DNA of 7,769 bases from assembly GCA_025062175.1 (NCBI GenBank), contig JANXAX010000110.1, forward strand, positions 1 to 7,769, given 5' to 3'. Origin of the DNA: Anaerolineae bacterium. GTDB lineage: Bacteria; Chloroflexota; Anaerolineae; 4572-78; NAK82. The notes under the pieces were generated by a model, which worked only from the letters and a program-made list of their open reading frames with translations, was not told the DNA's origin and did not search any database. The position numbers were made by a program, and so were the translations under genes. This document shows positions 1 through 6,527 of this stretch, piece by piece; position 1 is the stretch's first letter; every line of letters starts with the position of its first letter.

Positions 1-212
1 TTGCCAGCCTGCGGCTGGCCGTCCACCGGCGTGGACAGAGCAACCCGTGTTGCGTGCGTCCGCATCCGAGCCACACGCGTGGGCAAGCGGCGAGTCGGCT
101 GCTCCCCGACGTGCGCGGCTCAGATACACGGTTGTGGTGCGGACAGAAATGACTACATCTCCACCGGGGAGGTTTGGCAGCACGCCCACTCGGCATAATC
201 TGAGACGTACCT
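1..212. other. Non-coding or unresolved GC-rich stretch with tandem short hairpins
   Basis: No protein or RNA family is recognisable here. Several frames stay open, as expected at high GC, but their translations are rich in Arg, Ala and Cys and look like no known domain. Perfect short inverted repeats follow one another: 3-9/13-19 (7 bp, 3-base loop), 21-26/31-36 (6 bp, 4-base loop), 40-44/49-53 (5 bp, 4-base loop), 71-74/79-82 (4 bp) and 94-98/106-110 (5 bp, 7-base loop). A further imperfect hairpin lies at 155-173. None is followed by a T-run, so none is a standard terminator. It could be the tail of a structured RNA or of a gene beginning before the window. Confidence 0.4.
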
Positions 213-241
213 CAAGAAGATACATTCTTGCCCGATTGGGC
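213..241. promoter_or_regulatory. Paired dyads upstream of the PatB-type gene, possible operator
   Basis: A perfect 6-bp dyad, CAAGAA at 213-218 and TTCTTG at 225-230 with a 6-base centre, is followed at once by GCCC-GATT-GGGC at 230-241. Both lie just upstream of the -35-like hexamer at 245, roughly 40-70 bases before the expected transcription start. That is a usual place for an activator site. The dyad and its position are seen; its use as an operator is inference. Confidence 0.35.
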
Positions 242-244
242 GTA

Positions 245-274
245 TTGGACATATCGTTGCTCTAGTTCTATATA
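245..274 (+). promoter_or_regulatory. Candidate sigma70-type promoter of the PatB-type gene
   Basis: TTGGAC at 245-250 resembles a -35 box and TATATA at 269-274 a -10 box, with an 18-base spacer. TATAAG at 271-276 is a less well spaced alternative. Transcription would begin near 281, leaving a leader of about 40 bases before the ATG at 322. The local sequence is AT-rich compared with the flanking coding DNA. Confidence 0.5.
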
Positions 275-321
275 AGGTGTGTGCGCTTGCACGATACCTC
301 TCACCGGATGATTGCAACAAC

Positions 322-1491
322 ATGAGCTACGACTTCGACACACCTCGTGACCGCCGCAGTTCCGACAGCGAAAAATGGCGCCGCTATCCTGAGGACGTGC
401 TACCTCTCTGGGTGGCCGATATGGATTTTGTGTGCCCTGAGCCGGTGATCCGGGCGCTTCGGGAACGCGTGGCACACGGCATATTTGGCTACGGCACCGA
501 GCCGGCCGCACTGCGCCAGGTGCTGGCCGAACGGATGGCACGCCTCTACAACTGGCAGGTATCCGAGACAGATTTCGTCTTCCTGCCGGGCGTGGTCACG
601 GGATTCAATCTCGCCTGCCGTGCCGTGGCCTCGCCCGGCGATGCTGTGCTCATCCAGACCCCGATCTATCCGCCTATCCTCGAAGCGCCGGACAACGCCG
701 GACTACGAGGCATCTTCGTCCCGCTGATCGCGGATGCGCACGGCCGCTACACCATCGATTTCGACCTGTTTGAACGGAGCATCGACAAAGACACACGCCT
801 CTTTATTTTGTGTAACCCCCACAACCCGGTAGGGCGCGTTTTCGAACGCGCTGAGCTGGAACGGATGGCGGAGATCTGTCTGCGCCACAACATCGTCATC
901 TGCTCGGACGAGATCCACTGCGATTTGGTCTTCTCAGGCCAGTATCACATCCCCATCGCCACGCTCGACCCCGCTGTGGCGATGCGCACCATCACACTGA
1001 TGGCGCCGAGCAAGACATTTAACATCGCCGGCCTGCAGTGTTCGTTTGCGATCATCCAGGACGCGGCGTTGCGCCGGCGGTTCCGCTCCGCGCGTGCCGG
1101 GCTGGTGCCCTATGTGAATATTATGGGTTTCGTCGCCGCGCTGGCCGCGTATCAAGAGGGGCAACCGTGGTTGGATGAGATGTTAGCTTATTTAGAAGCC
1201 AATCGCGATTTCCTCGTGGATTATGTCCATCATCATCTGCCCGGCGTCAGAGTGTACCGGCCGGAAGCGACGATGCTGGCGTGGCTGGATTGTCGGGCTA
1301 CACCTATATTGGAAAATCCCTATCGATTCTTCTTGGAGCACGCGCGCGTGGCGCTGAGCGATGGAAAGGTTTTCGGACCGGGGGGTGAGGGGTTTGTGCG
1401 GCTGAACTTCGGCTGCCCGCGCAAGATTTTGGCCGAGGCATTGGACCGCATGCACCAGGCTCTGTTGAAGGACGAGCGCGATACGGCTTAG
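322..1491 (+). CDS. patB: PLP-dependent aminotransferase of the MalY/PatB cystathionine beta-lyase family
   Basis: This 389-residue fold-type I PLP enzyme probably cleaves C-S bonds, as cystathionine beta-lyases do, giving homocysteine, pyruvate and ammonia. Related enzymes also act on other cysteine S-conjugates, so the substrate is open. The N-terminal WVADMDF (30-36) and FGYG (55-58) are typical of the family. CNPHNPVGR (164-172) and SDEIH (195-199) provide the cofactor-binding Asn and Asp. SKTFN (230-234) carries the Schiff-base lysine K231, and RLNFGCPR (360-367) supplies the substrate-carboxylate arginine. There is no signal peptide, so it is cytoplasmic. A GTG at 277 is in frame, but it overlaps or touches the -10 region and precedes the expected transcript start, so ATG 322 is preferred although its ribosome binding site is weak. 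The gene converges on priA, with 7 bases between the stops. The family call is firm; the symbol is by family only. Confidence 0.9.
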   Translation: MSYDFDTPRDRRSSDSEKWRRYPEDVLPLWVADMDFVCPEPVIRALRERVAHGIFGYGTEPAALRQVLAERMARLYNWQVSETDFVFLPGVVTGFNLACRAVASPGDAVLIQTPIYPPILEAPDNAGLRGIFVPLIADAHGRYTIDFDLFERSIDKDTRLFILCNPHNPVGRVFERAELERMAEICLRHNIVICSDEIHCDLVFSGQYHIPIATLDPAVAMRTITLMAPSKTFNIAGLQCSFAIIQDAALRRRFRSARAGLVPYVNIMGFVAALAAYQEGQPWLDEMLAYLEANRDFLVDYVHHHLPGVRVYRPEATMLAWLDCRATPILENPYRFFLEHARVALSDGKVFGPGGEGFVRLNFGCPRKILAEALDRMHQALLKDERDTA

Positions 1492-1498
1492 CCTGCGC

Positions 1499-4453
1499 TC
1501 ACAACAGATCAACCGGATCGATGTCCACGCGCCAGCCAATGGGCAGCGTCACCGGTCGCAGCACTTCTTCCGGCCGGTCGGCGCGGATCAGGATGTGCCA
1601 GCGATAATCGCCTCCCAGGCGTTCGTAGAAGCAGGGCGCTGGCCCGATGATCTCGACACCAGGTGTGCCAGTGCGGGCGACGTGCAGACGCACCTGTTGC
1701 GCCATGCGCTCCGCCTCGTGTTGCGCCCGCTCGGCGCCTGAGCCGACATAGATCAGCCGGGCCAGGCGCTTAAAGGGCGGATAATGGGCCTGGCGCCGAT
1801 GGCGCAGTTCGTCGCGATAGAAAAGGGTGTAATCATGGCGTGCGGCCGCTTGGATCAGGGGCAGTTCCGGATGGTAGGTCTGGATGATCACCTGCCCTCC
1901 TAAGGGGCTGCGTCCGGCGCGTCCGGCTACTTGCATCAGCAGCTGAAAAGTGCGTTCCGCGGCGCGGAAATCGGGCAAGTAAAGGGCGATATCGGCGTTG
2001 ATGACCCCCACCAGGGTGACGCGCGGTAGGTCCAGCCCCTTTGCGATCATCTGCGTTCCCACCAACACATTCGCCCGTCCGCTGATGAAATCCTGCAAGA
2101 AGGCTTCGTGGCTGCCGCGCAGCCGGGCGGTGTCAGCATCCCAGCGCAGCACCCGCGCCTGTGGAAACATCTCGCGCACAGTGGCTTCGACGCGCTCGGT
2201 GCCGATGCCCAAGTAACGAATGCGCTGACCGCGACACTGGGGACATCGGGTCGGGTTTACCTGCCGCCGATTACAATGATGGCAGACGAGCATCTCCCGC
2301 CCTTCGTGATACGTGAGCGGGGTGCGGCAACGGGCACAACGGGCCACATAACCACAATCCCGACACAGCACAAACGTGGCAGTGCCACGGCGGTTGAGAA
2401 AGAGGAGCACCTGTTGCCCGGCGTCGAGCGTCTGCTGGATGGCTTGCTGAAGCAGGCGACTTAAAATGGAACGGTTGCCCGCCTTGAGCTCTTCGGACAA
2501 GCTCACGATGTGCACCCGTGGCAACGGCAGGGTGCGCCATTCGGGAACGTCGGGAGACGCGTTTCCGACAACTGTGCGTTCGCGCACTGGCAGCTGAGCG
2601 TGATGGGCAAGCACCCGGCGCGGCAAGGTGAGCAACTGCAGCTCGCCTCGCTCGGCGCGTCGGTAGGTCACCACATCCGGAGTGGCACTGCCCAGGACGA
2701 TAGTGGCGCCAGTGAGACGCCCTAGCTGCAGTGCCACTTCGCGCGCGTGGTAGCGCGGTGTCCGTTCCGCCTTGTAGGCTGGCTCGTGCTCCTCATCTAC
2801 AACGATCAACCCCAGATTGCGCACCGGCGCAAAAAGGGCACTGCGTGCCCCCACCACGATGGGCAATTGGCCTGCGCGCACCCGCTGCCACGTATCGAAA
2901 CGCGCCCCCAGGGAGAGGTCACTGTGCCATACAGCCACCTTTCCTGGGAAGCGCGCCGCCACCCGCTGTACGGTCTGGGCGGCCAAGGCGATCTCAGGTA
3001 CCAACACGATCGCCCCTTTGCCCTGTTCGAGCGCACTGGCGACTGCCTGCAGATACACCTCCGTCTTACCCGAGCTAGTCACGCCATGCAGTAGAAATGC
3101 ACGACCGGCAGCCTCTGGTGCGCTGATCGCTCGCCATGCCACCTCCTGTTCCGGAGTCAGACGCGGAGGCCGTTCCAGGGCGAAGTAACGGTCGGCTAGC
3201 GGGTCGCGCCAGCGGCGTTCCTCGTCCAGCGCCACCAGGCCGGCCGCGGCGAGGCGTCGCAACGTTTCCAAATCGGCACCTGTCTGGACATACACCCAGC
3301 CGACCCACACCCGTCCCCCTTCGCGGGCCAACAGATCGATCACCGCAGCCATCGTGGTTGCGTGACGCAATTCGAGGACGGCATCGAACACCTCCTCGGA
3401 ATCCAGTGCCAGGGTGACGGTGGCTGGCTCGTCCCAACGCTGGACGTATCCCTTTTCTACCAGGGCGGAGAGGACTGCCGGGGCGATACTCAGTGTCGCG
3501 AGGTCGTGTGGCCCGGGATGTTCTCCGAGAAAGGCTAGTGCGGCGCGTTGGGCTGGCGCCTTGGATAGCTGCTGCAACGCTGCTTGTAGTGCCTCGCCTG
3601 TGAGGGAGGTGGCAACCAGCGTCCGGGCAGGGGTGAGGCGCACGTAGCCGCGTGCCGCGAGCTGTCGCACCACCCCTTCCCCGCATCCCACTGCCTTCAA
3701 CACGTCCTCTAAGACGGGCAACGGGTCGTCCAGCGTTGCCAAGTGCAAAAGCACGTCGGCCTGTTTGGACGGGCGGCCTAGATGTTGCAAGGCCACTATT
3801 GCCTCTTCGGGTGTGACGATCAGCTCTACAGTGCGATCCATATGAGCGGTCACCCGGGGCGGCGCCAGGCGATGGGAAAGACGCACCGCTCCAATATCGA
3901 CCAGAGGTTTGAGCGCTGCCACATCTAGCTCCGCGGTCGGGGTAGCACCATGGCGCTGCAAATAGAGATATAATGCCGCGGCGCGCGCATCAATATCCGG
4001 TGGCAAAACCTTGTCCGGGAGCGCTTCTGCGACCGGTTGCGATGCGCGCCGGACACCGGGCGGCAAGAAGAGCCAGATGCATTCGCTGAGCGGCGCCAGA
4101 TAGTACAGGCTCAGCCAACGTGCTAGCTGCAGCTGCACGTCGCTCAACGCAAACGTCGCATCGAGCAACGTGGTGATGGGACGCACCTGAACATCTGGAG
4201 GTGGCGTATCGTGTACAGCCATGACCACACCCAGCAGTGTGTCATCCCGAAATGGCACTTCGACGAGCTGCCCGGGGGTGATGTGATCCCGCAACGCCTC
4301 GGGAACCAGGTAAGTGAAGGTGCGCAACAACGCCTGCTCGGCGTAGGCCTCCGCTTCCGTAGGGGGTGTCTCGCGCGTCAGCGGCCGGCGCACGAGCGGA
4401 CGGTTGATGACAACTTCGGCATACAGGGGACGGATGGAGAAGTGTTCAGTCAA
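1499..4453 (-). CDS. priA: Replication restart helicase PriA (primosomal protein N'), with an enlarged N-terminal half
   Basis: PriA is a 3'-to-5' superfamily 2 DNA helicase that binds stalled forks and reloads the replicative helicase. The 984-residue protein opens with the 3'-DNA-binding domain (YAEVVI at 11-16, to about 140). It then has an unusually long stretch with four winged-helix-like segments (about 157-424). The helicase core follows: Walker A GVTSSGKT (457-464), DEEH (553-556), GSATP (588-592), GTQMIAKG (799-806) and QVAGRAGR (841-848). Eight zinc-binding cysteines sit in pairs at 697/700, 706/709, 724/727 and 737/740. The end, DIDPVDLL, is family-typical. The E. coli protein has 732 residues with its Walker lysine at 230; here that lysine is K463, so the excess is in the N-terminal half. 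TTG 4453 is chosen because the next start, GTG 4393, would remove the first strand of the DNA-binding domain. It lies 5 bases after the Memo-gene stop, so the two are probably co-translated. Confidence 0.95.
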   Translation of the reverse strand: MTEHFSIRPLYAEVVINRPLVRRPLTRETPPTEAEAYAEQALLRTFTYLVPEALRDHITPGQLVEVPFRDDTLLGVVMAVHDTPPPDVQVRPITTLLDATFALSDVQLQLARWLSLYYLAPLSECIWLFLPPGVRRASQPVAEALPDKVLPPDIDARAAALYLYLQRHGATPTAELDVAALKPLVDIGAVRLSHRLAPPRVTAHMDRTVELIVTPEEAIVALQHLGRPSKQADVLLHLATLDDPLPVLEDVLKAVGCGEGVVRQLAARGYVRLTPARTLVATSLTGEALQAALQQLSKAPAQRAALAFLGEHPGPHDLATLSIAPAVLSALVEKGYVQRWDEPATVTLALDSEEVFDAVLELRHATTMAAVIDLLAREGGRVWVGWVYVQTGADLETLRRLAAAGLVALDEERRWRDPLADRYFALERPPRLTPEQEVAWRAISAPEAAGRAFLLHGVTSSGKTEVYLQAVASALEQGKGAIVLVPEIALAAQTVQRVAARFPGKVAVWHSDLSLGARFDTWQRVRAGQLPIVVGARSALFAPVRNLGLIVVDEEHEPAYKAERTPRYHAREVALQLGRLTGATIVLGSATPDVVTYRRAERGELQLLTLPRRVLAHHAQLPVRERTVVGNASPDVPEWRTLPLPRVHIVSLSEELKAGNRSILSRLLQQAIQQTLDAGQQVLLFLNRRGTATFVLCRDCGYVARCARCRTPLTYHEGREMLVCHHCNRRQVNPTRCPQCRGQRIRYLGIGTERVEATVREMFPQARVLRWDADTARLRGSHEAFLQDFISGRANVLVGTQMIAKGLDLPRVTLVGVINADIALYLPDFRAAERTFQLLMQVAGRAGRSPLGGQVIIQTYHPELPLIQAAARHDYTLFYRDELRHRRQAHYPPFKRLARLIYVGSGAERAQHEAERMAQQVRLHVARTGTPGVEIIGPAPCFYERLGGDYRWHILIRADRPEEVLRPVTLPIGWRVDIDPVDLL

Positions 4454-4461
4454 GCGCCTTA
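4453..4461 (-). promoter_or_regulatory. priA ribosome binding site overlapping the upstream stop codon
   Basis: Read on the minus strand, TAAGG (4461-4457) contains the TAA stop of the Memo gene and forms a short Shine-Dalgarno-like sequence 3 bases before the TTG at 4453-4451. The spacing is short and the start codon is rare. Together these suggest low initiation that relies on ribosomes finishing the upstream gene. Confidence 0.45.
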
Positions 4462-5292
4462 ATCTCGCGGGCGGGTCAGCGCGACCGCAGCATAACCCAC
4501 CACCTGTGCCCGGTCTGGCCAGACATCGCCAGATGTAGCATATTTGATCAAATGCGCTTCCTGGGCGCCCAATTCTTGGGCGGCGAACAACACAGCCGCC
4601 ACAGGGCCTCCGCCGCAGGCATGTGCTTGCTCGCGCAGCAGCGCAGCACATAGCCCGTCTGGGTCAAACGCGAGGATATATTGCAGCGTATTGCGATCGA
4701 GCTCGCGCGCCGTCGTCTCCGGAAAATAGTGTGACAGGTCGGTGCTGGCGACCAAAAGTGCCCGCTTGCCGCGCACGAGCTGGGCGATGGCGCTGCCCAA
4801 CGTTCGACAGACGTGGGGCGCTTGGCTGCCCATCATCACCGGCAGCAGTCGGAAGCTGCGTAACGCCACCTGAAGAAAGGGCAGCTGCACCTCCAGCGAA
4901 TGCTCACGATCGCGGCGGATGCGCCGCACTGGCACCAGGCCTTCCAATTCGACAACCAGAGCCAGGTCCACTGGCACGTCACCCAGCGGGGTGTGCCACG
5001 CGGTATAATCGGGGATCGCCAGGCCGCCCATCGCCGCGCCGGTGTGATCTGGCCCGATCAACACCACCAGGTCATAGGCGCCATCGCGCACGTGCCGATA
5101 ACCGGCGCCGGCCACATGTCCAGAGAAATAATAGCCGGCATGAGGCGCCACAAGTCCCACCACCTCACCTGGCAGGTCAAGCGCCTTGGCATTCTCGATG
5201 TAACCGCTTACCTCGCGCCGCAGCTCTGCAGCGGAAGCCGGATACCAACGGTCGTCGGCACACACCGCCGGTCGAATTCTCTGTTCTGCCAT
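4459..5292 (-). CDS. Memo-family protein (AmmeMemoRadiSam system protein B-like)
   Basis: This 277-residue protein belongs to the Memo family, related in fold to class III extradiol dioxygenases (LigB type); its biochemical role in bacteria is not settled. Family motifs appear in order: PHAGYYFSG (50-58), GPDHTG (80-85), EHSLEVQLPFL (130-140), STDLSHYF (183-190), CGGGP (226-230) and TSGDVWPDRAQVVGYAA (253-269). The presumed metal-site residues H51, H83, D185, H188 and C226 are all kept, matching in order and context H49, H81, D189, H192 and C244 of human MEMO1. The protein is therefore probably an intact metal-binding member. There is no signal peptide or membrane segment. ATG 5292 is preceded by a good AGGAG (5305-5301), 8 bases away. 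The AMMECR1-like and radical-SAM partners often found beside such genes are absent here; instead priA follows 5 bases later. Confidence 0.92.
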   Translation of the reverse strand: MAEQRIRPAVCADDRWYPASAAELRREVSGYIENAKALDLPGEVVGLVAPHAGYYFSGHVAGAGYRHVRDGAYDLVVLIGPDHTGAAMGGLAIPDYTAWHTPLGDVPVDLALVVELEGLVPVRRIRRDREHSLEVQLPFLQVALRSFRLLPVMMGSQAPHVCRTLGSAIAQLVRGKRALLVASTDLSHYFPETTARELDRNTLQYILAFDPDGLCAALLREQAHACGGGPVAAVLFAAQELGAQEAHLIKYATSGDVWPDRAQVVGYAAVALTRPRD

Positions 5293-5300
5293 TGTCCCAT

Positions 5301-5305
5301 CTCCT
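5301..5305 (-). promoter_or_regulatory. Ribosome binding site of the Memo-family gene
   Basis: AGGAG on the minus strand lies 8 bases before the ATG at 5292. It fixes that start; a nearby ATG at 5300 is in another frame. The 61-base gap before it contains no hairpin with a T-run, so transcription may continue from the upstream membrane-protein gene. Confidence 0.7.
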
Positions 5306-5353
5306 CATCACTTTCCATATGTTTTCCGCCCCGTGGCACACGTCGTTGCGCGC

Positions 5354-6253
5354 TCACTGTGCTTCGCGCTTGCTAGCACTCACCTGGAGCAACACGGCCT
5401 GCGCCGCATCCCGTACCGCTTTGCCCTTGGCGAGCTCCGCCAAGTTGCTCACGGCATCCTTGCCGCTTTGCAGGATGCCGATAAGCGAATGCATCGGCCC
5501 AGGCCCGGCGCCGATGATCAGCCCAGTGACCAACATGTCGAGGATGCGTGGCATCGGGATTCCGAGCACGCGAAACATTCCCAGATCACCGATGACTGCC
5601 ACCACCAACCCCGCCAACAGACCAATCCAGATCGAAAGAGCCCGTTTCCAGGCACGGTATTCGGGGGCGCTGGTCCAGCTGCGCAGCCGCGCTTCCGCTT
5701 TGGCTAGTCTTTCCTCAGCTTCCTGCAATGCCTGAATCGAGGCGGGGGTTAACGTCACAGCAGCAGCCTCGGCGGCCGCGGCTGCCGCTTCATATGCTTC
5801 TTGGTACTCACGACCAATCCAATCCAGCGCCTCGCGTGGGGCGGCTAGCACCTCCGCCGTGCAACGGGTCGCCTGCTCGAACCAATCAAAGGCGGTTTCC
5901 AACAGGCGCTCGATCGCCAGCGAGACAGCCACCAGTGGTGCCAATACAACGGCGATGTCTCCCACCTGTTGCATCACAGGCGGAATGATAAACAACCATC
6001 CAAGACCTTCCCTTTCTCCCAACGCGCGCAACACCGCCAGGACGATGCCTGCCGCCACCAGGATCGCAAACAGCAGCCGAATGTCAAGCGTCCACTTACG
6101 TCCCATCAGCTGACGTGCCATAGCCTGTCGGCGACGCACCGCTTCCGCGGCGCTAATTTTGCCGTCGGCTAGCAACGCGTCGAGCCGGGCCAGCTGATGG
6201 CGCACGGCACCTACCTGGGCCGTGCGTTGCAGCGATGAGTTTGGGATGGACAT
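5354..6253 (-). CDS. Unrecognised membrane protein with a SHOCT-like N-terminal segment and a central helical region
   Basis: I cannot assign this 299-residue protein to a named family. Residues 19-50 resemble a SHOCT-type short helical motif (LARLDALLADGKIS followed by a basic helix), though SHOCT is usually C-terminal. Hydrophobic segments at about 57-78 and 98-118 form a first membrane pair. Residues about 125-206 are a charged, alanine-rich helical stretch, with one long Ala run at 155-165, likely a coiled coil or amphipathic hairpin. A second hydrophobic pair follows at about 207-227 and 238-260. The second contains a Gly-rich turn, GAGPGPMHSLIG (248-259), recalling the GGGS...H...L turn of some uncharacterised or holin-like membrane proteins; this is a recollection, not a search result. 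A tail of about 35 residues follows. ATG 6253 is chosen because AAAGGGGG (6266-6259) lies 5 bases before it; an in-frame GTG at 6271 would place that site inside the gene. It probably heads the unit with the Memo gene and priA. Confidence 0.8.
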   Translation of the reverse strand: MSIPNSSLQRTAQVGAVRHQLARLDALLADGKISAAEAVRRRQAMARQLMGRKWTLDIRLLFAILVAAGIVLAVLRALGEREGLGWLFIIPPVMQQVGDIAVVLAPLVAVSLAIERLLETAFDWFEQATRCTAEVLAAPREALDWIGREYQEAYEAAAAAAEAAAVTLTPASIQALQEAEERLAKAEARLRSWTSAPEYRAWKRALSIWIGLLAGLVVAVIGDLGMFRVLGIPMPRILDMLVTGLIIGAGPGPMHSLIGILQSGKDAVSNLAELAKGKAVRDAAQAVLLQVSASKREAQ

Positions 6254-6258
6254 GGTTA

Positions 6259-6266
6259 CCCCCTTT
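6259..6266 (-). promoter_or_regulatory. Ribosome binding site of the membrane-protein gene
   Basis: AAAGGGGG on the minus strand lies 5 bases before ATG 6253. It decides between this start and the in-frame GTG at 6271, which is only six codons upstream and would contain the site. Confidence 0.65.
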
Positions 6267-6309
6267 CGCACCTACACGCTATGGAATGAGAGGGTTGGAA
6301 GACAACGGG

Positions 6310-6354
6310 TTCCGGTTCTTTACATATCATAACACAAAAAGTGCATGACCGGAA
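6310..6354. repeat. Inverted repeat TTCCGGT/ACCGGAA flanking the -10 element
   Basis: TTCCGGT at 6310-6316 and its exact complement ACCGGAA at 6348-6354 lie either side of the -10 candidate, with 31 bases between. One arm coincides with the weak -35 position. Paired repressor half-sites are possible, but a 7-bp match at this distance could also arise by chance. Confidence 0.35.
6326..6334 (-). promoter_or_regulatory. Extended -10 promoter candidate for the membrane protein-Memo-priA unit
   Basis: On the minus strand TGTTATGAT (6334-6326) matches an extended -10 element, TGn followed by TATGAT. The -35 region about 17 bases upstream is TTCCGG-like and poor, as is common with extended -10 promoters. 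Transcription would begin near 6319, giving a leader of about 65 bases to ATG 6253. Confidence 0.5.
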
Positions 6355-6376
6355 GAGACAAAATGAGAGGAGGCGG

Positions 6377-6415
6377 GGAAAATGCACAAGCTACCTTCTT
6401 GCCACCCCATTTTCC
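6377..6415. repeat. Inverted repeat GGAAAATG/CATTTTCC
   Basis: A perfect 8-bp inverted repeat (6377-6384 and 6408-6415) encloses 23 bases that contain a smaller CAAG/CTTG stem (6387-6390 and 6398-6401). There is no T-run directly after either side, so it is not a classical terminator. It may form a hairpin in RNA from either strand or be a protein site. Confidence 0.45.
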
Positions 6416-6527
6416 TGTGAAGTCAGGCACACACTAAGGGGGTTACGAGAGACTTCCCTAAATAAGCAGGGCACTTCAGCAGACTTTTTGTAAATCCCTT
6501 TTGTATGCGAAGCCGGTAACGTCTTTA

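Larger units (their letters stand above)
6254..6527. other. Intergenic region between the CydC-like gene and the membrane-protein gene
   Basis: These 274 bases are clearly more AT-rich than the genes around them and hold no conserved protein. From the membrane-protein end they contain its ribosome binding site, an extended -10 promoter candidate inside a TTCCGGT/ACCGGAA inverted repeat, and a GGAAAATG/CATTTTCC inverted repeat that overlaps a 12-codon mini-frame on the plus strand. The part nearest the CydC stop (6436-6527) has no clear hairpin plus T-run, so no terminator could be named for that gene. Confidence 0.6.

Noticed and set aside
120..150. RNase P RNA-like pattern: AGATA (122-126) followed 17 bases later by ACAGAAA
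   Set aside because: The spacing loosely resembles the 3' part of RNase P RNA, but the conserved GGCTTA after ACAGAA and the AAATAGG-type core upstream are missing.
174..201. Second promoter-like pair: TTGGCA 174-179 with CATAAT 194-199 or TAATCT 196-201
   Set aside because: Spacer of 14 or 16 bases with a poorer -10; the pair at 245-274 is better placed for the gene.
1..265. Three plus-strand open frames at the window start (to about 150, 198 and 265)
   Set aside because: None gives a recognisable protein end, and the frames overlap each other. GC-rich DNA keeps frames open by chance. A gene tail entering from upstream cannot be excluded.
1492..1498. A bidirectional terminator between the converging PatB-type gene and priA
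   Set aside because: Only 7 bases separate the stops, and no stem with T-runs was found around the junction.
3075..3686. Open frame of about 200 codons on the minus strand in a second frame of priA
   Set aside because: Arg/Gly-rich translation with no recognisable motif, fully inside a continuous PriA frame. The PriA frame itself shows no frameshift there.
4623..5735. Long open frame of about 370 codons on the plus strand, antisense to the Memo and membrane-protein genes
   Set aside because: The translation is Arg/Pro/Ala/Ser-rich with no domain, and it crosses two genes with clear family or membrane signatures on the other strand. It is a by-product of GC-rich codons.
6486..6505. Direct repeat TTTTGTA at 6486-6492 and 6499-6505
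   Set aside because: Only 7 bp, low complexity, in an AT-rich gap; chance is a sufficient explanation. No third copy makes it an array.
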